From Cellvibrio sp. PSBB006 (lineage in GTDB: Bacteria > Pseudomonadota > Gammaproteobacteria > Pseudomonadales > Cellvibrionaceae), in contig NZ_CP021382.1 of NCBI RefSeq assembly GCF_002162135.1, forward strand, positions 3,408,001 through 3,472,000: a stretch of DNA of 64,000 nt. The letters are read 5' to 3'. Below, piece by piece: positions 26,604 to 35,527 of the stretch; positions within the stretch are counted from its first letter, which is position 1, and each line of letters begins with the position of its first letter. Under the pieces are notes generated by a model. The model was not told the DNA's origin. It ran no database searches and saw only the letters and a program-made list of their open reading frames with translations. A program made the position numbers and the translations under genes.

Positions 26604-27088
26604 GGGGAATCCTTTGCTGCAGTGAATTTCTTTATAGTCGGTTGTGCAGCCGGGAAATCGACAGAGCGGGATATTTTTTAAAAATAAAATAATTTTCTTT
26701 GGTAAATCCATGAGGGGCGCTGCGTGATAACACGCAGAATTAATCATTCATAACAACGTTTTCACCGGCAAATATGTTGCGCAGAATTCAGCTTTGTAGA
26801 TCAAATTTCTTTGAAAAAACAATCGGTAAAGACAGGGTTTTAAGCAACTTATCGCTATAGAGAAATTCTTAAATAGTTTATTTGACCATATGGTTATTGT
26901 TCGATTGACAATATGACACAGTCGCTTTATAAATTTGAGTATCGAAGCAACCATAACTCGGTTTAACAATAACAGCAGGCTGAATGGTTTCTCCGATGTA
27001 AACCTGTTCGCAATGAACAGAATATCCTCACAGTCCTTCCTCCTTTATAAGCGGTATTGGTCGAAAGGCTAACTCCTGGAGTCTAATA
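26604..27088. other. Intergenic region between hydrolase and GH11 genes
   Basis: 485 AT-rich bases between divergent genes. It holds the GH11 promoter listed separately. A 73-codon minus-strand frame (26748-26969) shows no ribosome site or family signature and is not called. Confidence 0.5.
26905..26933 (+). promoter_or_regulatory. Sigma-70 promoter of the GH11 xylanase gene
   Basis: TTGACA at 26905-26910, a 17-base spacer and TATAAA at 26928-26933, almost consensus. This predicts a 5' untranslated leader of about 150 bases before the GH11 ATG. The same TTGACA-N17-TATA layout precedes the second GH11 gene. Confidence 0.8.
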
Positions 27089-28153
27089 ATGAAATTAACA
27101 ATCGCCAGTAAACGCGTGATCTCTTCAATGATTTGGGCCGCCGCGCTGTGTGTATCGGCCGTTAGCGCGCAAACGCTCACCTCAAACCAAACCGGCACCC
27201 ATAATGGATTCTATTATTCATTCTGGAAGGATTCCGGTAACGCCTCGTTCGGTTTACAAGGTGGTGGACGTTACACCTCACAATGGGACAACAGCACCAA
27301 CAACTGGGTTGGTGGTAAAGGCTGGAATCCCGGTGGCCCGCGCGTCGTCAATTACTCGGGCTACTACGGTGTCGACAATTCGCAGAACTCTTACCTAGCA
27401 CTGTATGGCTGGACCAGAAACCCGTTGGTCGAATACTACGTTATCGAAAGTTACGGCTCGTATAACCCGTCTTCTTGCTCCGGCGGTGTTGACTACGGCA
27501 GCTTCCAGAGCGATGGCGCGACTTACAATGTACGTCGTTGTCAACGTGTTAACCAACCGTCCATCGACGGTACTCGCACCTTTTATCAATATTTCAGCGT
27601 GAGAACACCGAAGAAAGGTTTTGGTAATATCTCCGGCACCATTACGGTGGCTAACCACTTTAATTTCTGGGCCAGCAAAGGCTTGAACCTCGGCGCACAC
27701 GATTACATGGTATTGGCGACCGAAGGTTATCAAAGCCGCGGTAGCTCCGACATTACCGTGAGTTCAGGTAACAATAATGGCGGCGGTGGTAGCTCCAGCT
27801 CTGCACCATCAGGTGGTAGCAAAACCATCGTCGTGCGCGCACGCGGTACAACAGGCCAGGAGAGCATCACACTGCGAGTGAACAACACGGCAGTGCAAAC
27901 CTGGACACTGAGCACCGGTATGAATAACTACACCGCTTCGACCAATCTCTCTGGTGGCAGCGTGGTGGAATTCACCAACGACAGCGGTAACCGCGATGTG
28001 CAAGTGGATTACATCAGTGTTAACGGTTCTGTTCGTCAAGCGGAAGCGCAAACCTACAACACCGGCGTTTACCAAAACGGCTCCTGTGGTGGTGGTAACG
28101 GTGGCAGCGAATGGCTGCATTGTAATGGCGCCATTGGGTTCGGTAATTTGTAA
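27089..28153 (+). CDS. Secreted GH11 endo-xylanase with CBM60
   Basis: 354 residues; ribosome site CTGGAG. Signal peptide 1-27 (SAVSA-Q), GH11 beta-jelly-roll about 28-225, Gly/Ser linker about 226-244, CBM60 about 245-354. The nucleophile is Glu115 in PLVEYYVIES and the acid/base Glu212 in ATEGYQ. The CBM60 part carries the paired-Cys ending GSCGGG...HCNGAIGFG and the Asp-rich [13 protein letters not shown] calcium-site strand. Endo-acting on unsubstituted xylan. The catalytic domain is nearly the same as that of the larger GH11 protein at 53.3 kb. Confidence 0.95.
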   Translation: MKLTIASKRVISSMIWAAALCVSAVSAQTLTSNQTGTHNGFYYSFWKDSGNASFGLQGGGRYTSQWDNSTNNWVGGKGWNPGGPRVVNYSGYYGVDNSQNSYLALYGWTRNPLVEYYVIESYGSYNPSSCSGGVDYGSFQSDGATYNVRRCQRVNQPSIDGTRTFYQYFSVRTPKKGFGNISGTITVANHFNFWASKGLNLGAHDYMVLATEGYQSRGSSDITVSSGNNNGGGGSSSSAPSGGSKTIVVRARGTTGQESITLRVNNTAVQTWTLSTGMNNYTASTNLSGGSVVEFTNDSGNRDVQVDYISVNGSVRQAEAQTYNTGVYQNGSCGGGNGGSEWLHCNGAIGFGNL

Positions 28154-28180
28154 GGTTTAACACGTTAGATGTAGTAACAA

Positions 28181-28209
28181 AAAAAGGGGCGAATCATTCG
28201 CCCCTTTTT
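28181..28209 (+). terminator. Bidirectional-looking intrinsic terminator after GH11
   Basis: Thirteen-bp stem AAAAAGGGGCGAA with its complement around a 3-base loop, ending in TTTTT; 28 bases after the GH11 stop. Confidence 0.92.
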
Positions 28210-28248
28210 CACCAATACCTTTGGATAATAATAACGAGAGGTATCGCG

Positions 28249-29190
28249 ATGAGTCTTACGGTATATACCAAAAAACATTTGCTGTTAGCCGCCGCTGTCG
28301 GTGCGCTGACGACCTACATGGTTATTCATCCCAGCGCAGAAGATGCCGAAACAAATCCGAAAATAACCGCGCTGGAAAATAAAATTATCGACCTGGAAAT
28401 AATATTGGCAAAAAAAGAACAAGAACTGCTCGACGCACGTTTATTTGCGTTTGATTCCGCCGAGCAACAGCGCCCTATAGAGAAGAAAACCACCACCACC
28501 ACACCTGATGTGGTAACCGCCATGCAGGCTGAAGAAGCCGACGTTCAAGCAGCCATAAGCGAATCAACTGCCGCGCGCGATCAAGCGGTAAAAGATCTGG
28601 TTACGCAAACGGAAAACGACCCGCGCTCGCTCACCGAAAAAATCAACGAACTGCTGGCGAGCAACCCCAGCCGCGAAAACCTTGCCATTGCCAGCAAAAG
28701 CCTTTACGACATGGCAGAGAACCCGACCATCCTGCCCGACTACGCGCTCAGTGCGCTTTACCACAATCAAACCAACCCGGATATTAAACGCGTTGCCGCA
28801 CAAGTGATGTCGCTGCGTGGCGACAACACCTTAATTGAAAAACAAATCACCGACGCGCAAACCGGCCTGAGCAGCCCCAACCCGGAAACGCGCCAAAAAA
28901 CCCTGGTTGAACTAGCGAAAACCCGCTACCACAGCGCCGCCGATGCCATCGCGCCCTTACTACAAGACAAGGACATCGGCGTAAAACTCGATGCGCTCCT
29001 CGCGCTACGCGCTACCGGCAACGAAAGCCATGTGTACCTGGCGCAGGCGTTGGTTAACCACCCGGATGAATCGGTCAGTTGGTTAGCGAAAGACGTGATC
29101 AGTGATTTGCAAATTCTCAGCGACCGTGCGCGCACGCAGATTGCGAGTACGGATATTGTGGCGGAGTTACCGGTGGCTGAGGCGCCGTAA
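28249..29190 (+). CDS. Membrane-anchored HEAT-repeat-like protein
   Basis: 313 residues, GAGAGG before the ATG. An N-terminal membrane helix (LLLAAAVGALTTYMVI, about 10-25) is followed by a coiled coil (ITALENKIIDLEIILAKKEQ, about 38-60) and an Ala-rich spacer. The C-terminal helical part contains HEAT-like repeats (ALSALYHNQTNPDIKRVAAQ, and AIAPLLQDKDIGVKLDALLA). Such repeats bind partner proteins. It is convergent with the LysR gene (15 bases apart). No enzymatic motif; function unknown. Confidence 0.75.
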   Translation: MSLTVYTKKHLLLAAAVGALTTYMVIHPSAEDAETNPKITALENKIIDLEIILAKKEQELLDARLFAFDSAEQQRPIEKKTTTTTPDVVTAMQAEEADVQAAISESTAARDQAVKDLVTQTENDPRSLTEKINELLASNPSRENLAIASKSLYDMAENPTILPDYALSALYHNQTNPDIKRVAAQVMSLRGDNTLIEKQITDAQTGLSSPNPETRQKTLVELAKTRYHSAADAIAPLLQDKDIGVKLDALLALRATGNESHVYLAQALVNHPDESVSWLAKDVISDLQILSDRARTQIASTDIVAELPVAEAP

Positions 29191-29205
29191 ATAATTGCGG
29201 TCAAA

Positions 29206-30096
29206 TTAAAGCGAAAGCCGCGGCCCAATATGGTCCAGAAAGGCGCTGATCCGCGATGACACGGCCGTATTGCGATAGTAAACCGCCTGCACCTGCTCCC
29301 GTGGGTGCGGGCTTTGCAAACTGCCCGGCAAGACTTCCACCAGCGCACCTTCCGCCAACGCCTTATGCACCATGAAGCGCGACAGAAGCGCAATGCCATG
29401 CCCCTGCAAACACAACTGCAACACCGTCTCACCACTGCTCGCCGCAATCACCGGCGTGATCGACAAAGCGCCAGCGCTGAAATGCCACAGGTTTAATTTG
29501 GGAATGTCGGCAAACCCGATCAGGCGATGGCGGTTGAGTTCTTCAATACTCGTCGGCTTGCCCAACTGCGCCAGATAATCCGGGCTGGCCACCAGATGCA
29601 ATGGACTGCGACCGAGCAGGCGCGCGTGCAGGTTGGAATCCGTCAGGCCGCCGATACGGATCGCCAGGTCGGTGCGTTGTTCCAGCAAATCAATCAAGGC
29701 CTCACCGGACACCAGCTCAAGCTGAATGCGGGGATAACGCGCGCGGAATTCAGCCATCAAAGGCACCAGCTGATGCAGGATAAACGGACTGGCCGCATCG
29801 ACGCGCAACTTGCCGGCCGGCTCGGCCGATAAACTCCTGAGCTCGGCCTCCGCCTCGGCGATTTGCAACAGCGCTGGCCTGATCTGCTGCACAAAGCGAT
29901 GCCCCTCTTCCGTGGGAATCACCTTGCGTGTGGTACGCGCAAACAAATCCACCCCAAGCCTCGCCTCCAACTGGGCGACCGCGCGGGATACCGAGGCCAC
30001 CTGGCAGTCCAGCGCGCGCGCCGCCGCCGAAAAGCTGCCTTGTTCATACACGGCCAACAGCTGTTCCAGTTGTGCCCTTTCCGAGATTATTGTCAT
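29206..30096 (-). CDS. LysR-family transcriptional regulator
   Basis: 296 residues, normal for the family. The N-terminal winged helix-turn-helix is plain (LEQLLAVYEQGSFSAAARAL, VASVSRAVAQLEARLGVDLF, TTRKVIPTEEG). The effector domain follows (LRVDAASPFILHQLVPLMAE onward), of the CrgA/DsdC-like group. It is divergent from an MFS exporter gene with 105 bases between, the usual setting for control of its neighbour. The inducer is unknown. Confidence 0.93.
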   Translation of the reverse strand: MTIISERAQLEQLLAVYEQGSFSAAARALDCQVASVSRAVAQLEARLGVDLFARTTRKVIPTEEGHRFVQQIRPALLQIAEAEAELRSLSAEPAGKLRVDAASPFILHQLVPLMAEFRARYPRIQLELVSGEALIDLLEQRTDLAIRIGGLTDSNLHARLLGRSPLHLVASPDYLAQLGKPTSIEELNRHRLIGFADIPKLNLWHFSAGALSITPVIAASSGETVLQLCLQGHGIALLSRFMVHKALAEGALVEVLPGSLQSPHPREQVQAVYYRNTAVSSRISAFLDHIGPRLSL

Positions 30097-30108
30097 TTCA
30101 TCAAAAGT

Positions 30109-30139
30109 CTTTTGTGGTTTTGCTCATTTTTCACAAAAG
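30109..30139. promoter_or_regulatory. Inverted repeat in the LysR-MFS divergent promoter
   Basis: CTTTTGTG (30109-30116) and CACAAAAG (30132-30139) form an 8-bp inverted repeat with 15 bases between, close to the T-N11-A dyads bound by LysR proteins. Probably the operator for both genes. Confidence 0.5.
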
Positions 30140-30201
30140 TAACTACCTCCACAATAGCGCCCATGCAAAAACCTGCTGTATCACCTATTGAGGAGAGTGT
30201 T

Positions 30202-31398
30202 ATGCCCCTTGCACTGTGGGCGCTTACCTTGAGCGCCTTTGCCATCGGCACCACCGAATTTGTCATTGTCGGTCTGGTGCCCACCATCGCGCAGGATCTC
30301 GCGATCTCTGTTCCTTCCGCCGGTTTGCTGGTGAGCCTGTACGCGTTGGGCGTTGCCGTCGGCGCGCCGGTATTGACGGCGTTAACCGGCAATTGGCCGC
30401 GCAAACCCTTGCTGCTGGCATTGATGTCGCTGTTTATCGGCGGCAACCTGCTCGCCTTTTTCGCGCCCGGTTATGAAACCCTGGTGCTGGCGCGGGTACT
30501 GACCGGCCTGGCCCACGGCGTGTTCTTCTCCATCGGCTCGACCATCGCCACCAGCCTGGTCAGCAAGGACAAAGAAGCCAGCGCCATCGCGCTGATGTTC
30601 TCGGGCCTGACCCTGGCGCTGGTGACCGGCGTCCCTCTGGGTACCTTTATCGGCCAGGAGCTTGGCTGGCGTGCGACCTTTTTAGTCGTGGCCTTGTTGG
30701 GTGTGATTGCATTGATCGGCAGCGCCCTACTGGTGCCGAAAAACCTGCAGCAAACGCCCGCCAATTCCCTGCTGTCACAATTGCAGGTGCTGACTGAGCC
30801 ACGCCTGTTGCTGGTATTTGCCATGACCGCCGTTGGCTACGGCGGCAGCTTTATCGCCTTCACCTATCTTGCCCCGGTGCTGCAACAGGTGACCGGCTTC
30901 GCGCCCGGCGCTATCGGCCTCATCATGCTGGTGTATGGTGTGTCCACGGTGGTGGGGAATATCTGGGGCGGTAAACTGGCGGATCGCAAAGGCCCGGTGC
31001 CAGCGCTCTCGGTGATCTTTATCGGGTTAGCCGCCGTGCTCGCCGTGTTCAGCTTCACCGCCCAGTCGCCGGTACTTGCCGTACTGACCGTATTGATCTG
31101 GGGCGCCTTTGCCTTCGGCAACGTGCCGGGCTTGCAGGTCTATGTAGTGCAACTGGCCCAGAAATACCGCCCGCAGGCTGTGGATGTAGCATCGGGTTTA
31201 AACATCGCCGCGTTCAACCTGGGCATCGCCTTCGGCGCCTGGTTCGGCGGCCTGGTGATAGCGGAACGACCCCTGACCGATACCGGCTGGATCGGCGCGC
31301 TGGTGGTTCTGTTAGCGCTGGCCCTGACCCGCTGGTCCGGCGCCCTGGAGCGTAAAGATAAAGTCATCCCTGCGCAGGTTATTGCTGACGCAGAGTAA
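30202..31398 (+). CDS. MFS (DHA1-type) efflux transporter
   Basis: The ATG at 30202 has a strong GAGGAG six bases before it; longer in-frame starts (30163 and earlier) lack one and run into the divergent LysR gene. The 398 residues form about 12 membrane helices, beginning LALWALTLSAFAIGTTEFVI. This 'GTTEFVI-GLVPTIA' opening marks the sugar-efflux/AraJ-like drug:proton branch. The motif-A equivalent is seen in GKLADRKGP. The aldo/keto reductase follows after 51 bases, probably in the same transcript. The exported compound is not evident. Confidence 0.92.
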   Translation: MPLALWALTLSAFAIGTTEFVIVGLVPTIAQDLAISVPSAGLLVSLYALGVAVGAPVLTALTGNWPRKPLLLALMSLFIGGNLLAFFAPGYETLVLARVLTGLAHGVFFSIGSTIATSLVSKDKEASAIALMFSGLTLALVTGVPLGTFIGQELGWRATFLVVALLGVIALIGSALLVPKNLQQTPANSLLSQLQVLTEPRLLLVFAMTAVGYGGSFIAFTYLAPVLQQVTGFAPGAIGLIMLVYGVSTVVGNIWGGKLADRKGPVPALSVIFIGLAAVLAVFSFTAQSPVLAVLTVLIWGAFAFGNVPGLQVYVVQLAQKYRPQAVDVASGLNIAAFNLGIAFGAWFGGLVIAERPLTDTGWIGALVVLLALALTRWSGALERKDKVIPAQVIADAE

Positions 31399-31449
31399 AA
31401 CCCTTGCATCACCGGCAGGAAAACCTGTCCTTTTTATCGGAGATTATTC

Positions 31450-32274
31450 ATGACGACAGACACCATTTCGCCACAAGCCATTCCAGCTTTAGGGATGGGC
31501 ACGTTTCGCCTGAAAGATGACGACGCCTACAACGCCGTGCGGTTGGCATTGGACGCCGGTTACCGCCACATCGACACCGCGCAGATCTACGGCAATGAAG
31601 CACAGGTCGGAAAAGCCATTGCCGACAGCGGCATCGCGCGCAGCGATATTTTCCTCACCACCAAAGTTTGGCTCGACAACCTCGGCGCGGACAAATTTAT
31701 CCCCTCCGTTAACGACAGTTTGCAGGCTCTGCAAACCGAGTACGTCGACCTGCTTTTGATCCACTGGCCCACACAAGCGGACGGCGTACCGATGAGTGAA
31801 TATCTCGCGGAATTAAACAAAACCAAAACCCAGGGGCTCGCACGCAAGATCGGTGTTTCCAACTTCACAGTGGCGCAATTGCAGGAAGCGATCAACATCC
31901 TCGGCGTCGACAACATCGCCACCAACCAGATCGAAGTCCACCCTTATTTGCAAAACACCACACTGCGCCGTTTTATGAAACAGCAAGGCATACAACCAAC
32001 CGCATACATGCCCCTGGCCGTCGGCAAGGTGTTAAAAGACCCGGTATTGCAAGACATTTCAAACCGCACCGGCCACCCGATACCGCAAGTGGTACTGCGC
32101 TGGATTCTGAACAAAGGCATGGCCACGATTCCCATGTCGACAAAAAAGCACAACCTCGAATCCAACCTTGCCGCGCAACACATCCATTTATCGCCGGACG
32201 ATGTGGCGCTGATCGATGGGCTTGATTGTGGTGAGCGTATTGCGAACCCGAGTTTTGCGCCGGTGTGGGATTAG
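31450..32274 (+). CDS. Aldo/keto reductase of the 2,5-diketo-gluconate reductase type
   Basis: 274 residues with the complete AKR TIM-barrel signatures: GMGTFRLKDDDAYNAV, YRHIDTAQIYGNE (catalytic Asp and Tyr), VDLLLIHWP (barrel His), GVSNFTVAQL, and the NADPH-binding PMSTKKHNLESNL near the C-terminus. The length and features match the DkgB subgroup, which reduces small 2-keto sugars and aldehydes. CGGAGA lies before the ATG. Likely co-transcribed with the exporter under the LysR regulator; detoxification of reactive aldehydes is a reasonable role but is inferred. Confidence 0.92.
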   Translation: MTTDTISPQAIPALGMGTFRLKDDDAYNAVRLALDAGYRHIDTAQIYGNEAQVGKAIADSGIARSDIFLTTKVWLDNLGADKFIPSVNDSLQALQTEYVDLLLIHWPTQADGVPMSEYLAELNKTKTQGLARKIGVSNFTVAQLQEAINILGVDNIATNQIEVHPYLQNTTLRRFMKQQGIQPTAYMPLAVGKVLKDPVLQDISNRTGHPIPQVVLRWILNKGMATIPMSTKKHNLESNLAAQHIHLSPDDVALIDGLDCGERIANPSFAPVWD

Positions 32275-32297
32275 GTGTAGAAGAGTTGTTAAAAATA

Positions 32298-32325
32298 AAA
32301 TCCCGCATTTAGGTGCGGGATTTTT
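32298..32325. terminator. Bidirectional intrinsic terminator
   Basis: Ten-bp stem AAATCCCGCA with its complement around a 6-base loop, T run on the plus strand and T-rich tail on the minus strand. It ends the reductase transcript and, from the other side, the nuclease operon. Confidence 0.9.
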
Positions 32326-32378
32326 GTAATTGGAGTTAATTCAATTGTGTTGGAAAATTGGCGCTATGGTTGGCGACC

Positions 32379-32693
32379 TTATACTTCATCGCTCACCTGC
32401 TCCCATTCATCACCATAGCCAATCCGATCAAGATAACCGCTGATAATATTCATGCTGCGTTCCATCCAATATTGCAAGTCCACTTCCCCCAACACCTCAA
32501 CACCCTTATCCCGATCTTCCGCTGCGGCTTCCAGCATTCGCCAGAAGAACCGGGACAATGCAATGGCTTGTTCTTTGGAGGTAACAGAAGCGGTGTTCCG
32601 AATAATGCCAATAAGATCGTGAGCTTCAAGTTGATTGGCATAGTGCAAGCAAACTTGCTGTGCTTTTTGGTCTTTGCCGGTAAAGTCCAACAT
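32379..32693 (-). CDS. Small acidic helical protein, last gene of the nuclease operon
   Basis: 104 residues, predicted mostly helical and acidic (KDQKAQQVCLHYANQLEAHD, then FFWRMLEAAAEDRDKGVEVL). No signal peptide or membrane segment. No family recognised. Its ATG is three bases after the stop of the nuclease gene and has no separate ribosome site, so it should be translated by coupling. By position it may be a partner or inhibitor of the nuclease, but nothing in the sequence proves this. Confidence 0.7.
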   Translation of the reverse strand: MLDFTGKDQKAQQVCLHYANQLEAHDLIGIIRNTASVTSKEQAIALSRFFWRMLEAAAEDRDKGVEVLGEVDLQYWMERSMNIISGYLDRIGYGDEWEQVSDEV

Positions 32694-32696
32694 TTA

Positions 32697-33749
32697 TTAA
32701 CATATCGTTAAAATACTTTTCTTGGTGTTATCTGCATCGATAACCCTAGAAAACCAGCTCAATAATTTTTCTTTTATCACCATTAGATCAGTAGCTAAAC
32801 TAAACTCTTCTAAAATATATCGGGAATCTCTGCAAGTTATTTCAAACTCGCTAATAGGTGGTTCAAAAAGAAGTTCAGATAAGTAGGCTTGGGATTTTTG
32901 CTTACGGTCAAAAACCAAAAATTTCCATCCGGTCGGCGAAATGTATAGATCAAATGCTATTGAATGACCCGAAAGTACAAAATCATGAACCAGACAAGAT
33001 TTTGCATATATCCATTTTTTACATTCTTTCTGTTCGCCAATAATTCCTGAAAGATCGCTTACTTTTGAATAAAGTTTTGACATAAATTTATTTCTTGCAT
33101 TCAGCAAATCATCAACTCTTTTATGATGCTCTATAAAAAATTGATCAAGCTCATCTAATTCCATATTCTTACCTGTGAAGTTTTCCATGCTGCTCATAAA
33201 ATCCAGAAGGTAAAGAAGCCATTTTTGAGACGATTTACCGGCATAGAGGCCAAGACGCTGCCTTATTTCAGCTATAAAATTTTTGTAGGTTATCCCAACA
33301 AACCCGTTATCAACGGCATGAGCCTTGATGCTAAGAACAATTTTAACGGGCGATAAGTCTTTTTTAACAGATAATTCATCTATCGTGCTGCTGTAATCAT
33401 AGAGATCATTTCTTAGCTCGTGGAATATTTTGTTCTCTATTCCTATAAGCTGGTTATCTGTTTCAATCAAAAGATCTAATCTGCCACCTTTATTTGTGGA
33501 ATATTCGCGATAAACCTGAAAATTTCCTTTGCTTGAATCGTCACTTTTGGCGAGGTTCATTAGTGAAGAGAACAGCAGGTTTCCCAAAGCATGTTCATTA
33601 TTAGGATTTAAATAGAAAGCAAGAATATTACTGAATACATTTTCATAATGGGGATAGCCAGCTACATCAAATATACTTTCACTTTCGGATATAGTTGGAA
33701 GCGCTTCAAAGTCATGAAGCACGGCTAAAAAATTTTCAAAACTGTCCAT
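32697..33749 (-). CDS. PD-(D/E)XK superfamily nuclease
   Basis: The ATG at 33749 gives 350 residues. The N-terminal pattern YENVFSNILAFYLNPNNEHA and the core GGRLDLLIE...LIGIENKIFHE place Asp92, Glu105 and Lys107 in the PD-(D/E)XK metal site, of the PDDEXK_4 type found in defence and mobile loci. The C-terminal half is unrecognised and may give specificity. It overlaps the upstream 69-residue gene by 14 bases and is followed by a 104-residue gene after three bases, making a tight three-gene operon of AT-rich DNA. Confidence 0.78.
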   Translation of the reverse strand: MDSFENFLAVLHDFEALPTISESESIFDVAGYPHYENVFSNILAFYLNPNNEHALGNLLFSSLMNLAKSDDSSKGNFQVYREYSTNKGGRLDLLIETDNQLIGIENKIFHELRNDLYDYSSTIDELSVKKDLSPVKIVLSIKAHAVDNGFVGITYKNFIAEIRQRLGLYAGKSSQKWLLYLLDFMSSMENFTGKNMELDELDQFFIEHHKRVDDLLNARNKFMSKLYSKVSDLSGIIGEQKECKKWIYAKSCLVHDFVLSGHSIAFDLYISPTGWKFLVFDRKQKSQAYLSELLFEPPISEFEITCRDSRYILEEFSLATDLMVIKEKLLSWFSRVIDADNTKKSILTIC

Positions 33750-33945
33750 ATAGCTGACGACCTTCTTGATGATACTCCTTTTCACCACTTTCATAGCGGT
33801 TATATTCACATATTGCTACTTGCTTGCCGACCTGCAAAATAATTTTTTGACCCGCTGAGTCTCTAACTTCATCCGTTTTAGAAAGCAGAACTAGATCCTT
33901 GTTCATCAGTTCATTGAAGTCTACTTTGGTTCTTGGCTTGTCCAT
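33736..33945 (-). CDS. Small basic protein, first gene of the nuclease operon
   Basis: 69 residues (begins MDKPRTKVDFNELMNKD), high in Lys, Glu and Asp, with no recognised domain. A weak GTGAG lies before the ATG. Its 3' end overlaps the nuclease start by 14 bases, which supports real translation and coupling. It could be a small regulator or immunity-type component; unknown. Confidence 0.6.
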   Translation of the reverse strand: MDKPRTKVDFNELMNKDLVLLSKTDEVRDSAGQKIILQVGKQVAICEYNRYESGEKEYHQEGRQLYGQF

Positions 33946-34004
33946 TTCAGCTCACATAACATTTCAATAGTGCGGACATTCTGGTTCGCGTATGAGTTTT
34001 TAAA

Positions 34005-34301
34005 TTAGAGCCCGCGATCTAGCTGAAGCTCTAATGGTGCTTCGCTTGTAATTCGCACGGTAAAATGGTCGCCCCCGATGGGACACGGGCATAGATCCAT
34101 TTGATAGGATACCCACCATTTGCGTTTAATGTAGTCAAATGTAAGAGAGTAAATCGAAAACCCCTTAGTACTGATGCCTTTTTCAGTCAAAAATTGTTCG
34201 GCCGCTTGAACAGCTTCATTCGGATGAAGCAAAGGTTGCCTGATTTCGCCATGCGCGATGCAAGAAGCAAAAAACAAAGTAACTGCTGCAATAGCTCTCA
34301 T
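34005..34301 (-). CDS. Small exported protein, unknown function
   Basis: 98 residues from the ATG at 34301 behind GGGAAAG (gap short). The N-terminus (RAIAAVTLFFASCIAHGE) is a signal peptide, possibly a lipoprotein signal at the Cys. The mature part has a PepSY/NTF2-like look (AVQAAEQFLTEKGISTKGFS, KWWVSYQMDLCPCPIGGDHF) but no firm family. The IS3 element ends about 17 bases upstream, so the native promoter has probably been lost or replaced. Confidence 0.6.
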   Translation of the reverse strand: MRAIAAVTLFFASCIAHGEIRQPLLHPNEAVQAAEQFLTEKGISTKGFSIYSLTFDYIKRKWWVSYQMDLCPCPIGGDHFTVRITSEAPLELQLDRGL

Positions 34302-34343
34302 TAACTTTCCCAATGATCTTCCCCACCAAAAGTAGACACTGTT

Positions 34344-35216
34344 TCAGGCGGACATTTTTTCATAAGCCGATTCAAAATGATTCGGACTTTTGTAGCCCAA
34401 TGTGCTGTGTCTTCGGTGACTGTTATAAAATAGTTCGATGTAATCAAACACGCAAGAATACGCTTCTTTCTTCGTGGTGACATCCTCGGCATAGAGCGCT
34501 TCAACTTTAAAGCGGGCGAAGAACGATTCCATCGCGGCATTATCCCAACAATTGCCTTTACGACTCATGCTAGGCCGAATCTTCTCGTCGAGCAATAGCT
34601 GCTGATATTCCCACGAACGATATTGCACTCCGCGATCCGAGTGCAAGATCAAACCGGGCTCTACGTCGCGCGAAGCAACCGCCATCTTAAAGGCATCTAT
34701 GATCAGTTGGTTAGTCATCGTAGTGTCGAGTGACCAGCCAATGATTTTGCGTGAAAACAGATCCATGATAACCGCGAGGTAAACAAACCCTTTTTCTACT
34801 TTTATGTAGGTGATATCCGACACCCACTTTTCATTCGGCTTGCTTGCCTGGAAGTTACGCCGCAGCAGGTTGCCGCTGACATGGTTCCGGGCTAATACAT
34901 CAGGGAAGTACTTGTAACCTTCTCCATTTCTCGCCATAAGTCCTTGTTTGGCCATCAGTTTTGCCACGGTGTTTTCACTGATGGGCAATCCGCACTCGTT
35001 CAACTCGACGGTCATGCGTGGCGACCCGTAGCGAGATTTAAAACGCGTAAACAGGTTAATCAGGAGGCGCTCTGCCTCAAACCTTCGCAACTCAGTATCA
35101 CTGGGCCTACGGCAGCGCCATTTGTAATAACCTGATCGGCTGACGTGTGCCCAGTGGCACATTTTCATCACGGCATGCTCACCACGCAATGACTCAATGA
35201 GGGCGTACTTCACCAT
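34344..35216 (-). CDS. IS3-family transposase OrfB (DDE integrase catalytic part)
   Basis: 290 residues. N-terminal HTH_21 region (ALIESLRGEHAVMKMCHWAHVS, about 5-60) and rve integrase core with the DDE residues: WVSDITYI, LILHSDRGVQY and the downstream Glu in NAAMESFFARFK. It appears intact. Produced mainly as OrfAB fusion by frameshift, see OrfA; its own ATG overlaps the OrfA stop. Confidence 0.93.
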   Translation of the reverse strand: MVKYALIESLRGEHAVMKMCHWAHVSRSGYYKWRCRRPSDTELRRFEAERLLINLFTRFKSRYGSPRMTVELNECGLPISENTVAKLMAKQGLMARNGEGYKYFPDVLARNHVSGNLLRRNFQASKPNEKWVSDITYIKVEKGFVYLAVIMDLFSRKIIGWSLDTTMTNQLIIDAFKMAVASRDVEPGLILHSDRGVQYRSWEYQQLLLDEKIRPSMSRKGNCWDNAAMESFFARFKVEALYAEDVTTKKEAYSCVFDYIELFYNSHRRHSTLGYKSPNHFESAYEKMSA

Positions 35217-35527
35217 TTGTCTTTGCTGAAGTACGCGGTCGCCTTTTTTAGAAATTCGTTCTCTTCTTTTAGATCCGAGATCTGCCGCTTCAGTTTGCGG
35301 ATTTCTTCGCTCTCGCTCATAGAGTAATCCACCCCTTGGACGCTATTAAACTGCTTGTCGGACAATCGTTTGTATTGTCGACGCCAGTTATAGATTTGGC
35401 CGGGGTGAATTCCGAGTTCTTTCGCTACCTCGGCAGCACTGGTGCTGGGATCGTCCGCGCGGCGAACAGCTTCCCGACGAAAATCCTCAGTGTAATGGTT
35501 GTACTTGTTTCGCGTTTTCTTTGGCAT
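35210..35527 (-). CDS. IS3-family transposase OrfA (helix-turn-helix part)
   Basis: 105 residues: HTH about 10-55 (YTEDFRREAVRRADDPSTSA, ELGIHPGQIYNWRRQYK) and a leucine-zipper-like coiled coil about 70-100. Near its end the minus strand reads CTA-AAA-AAG, an A6G slippery run; a -1 shift there keeps an open frame straight into OrfB. The coding and shift signals are complete, so the element may still be active. Confidence 0.92.
   Translation of the reverse strand: MPKKTRNKYNHYTEDFRREAVRRADDPSTSAAEVAKELGIHPGQIYNWRRQYKRLSDKQFNSVQGVDYSMSESEEIRKLKRQISDLKEENEFLKKATAYFSKDKW

Noticed and set aside
26748..26969. 73-codon minus-strand frame upstream of the hydrolase
   Set aside because: It overlaps the GH11 promoter, has no ribosome site and reads as low-complexity AT-rich translation.
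29863..30201. N-terminal extension of the MFS transporter
   Set aside because: The extension overlaps the divergent LysR gene and reads as its antisense. The ATG at 30202 has a strong ribosome site.
33946..34004. Third attC site between the exported protein and the nuclease operon
   Set aside because: I looked for AAC...GTT ends and paired arms and found none, so the cassette array cannot be extended past the IS.
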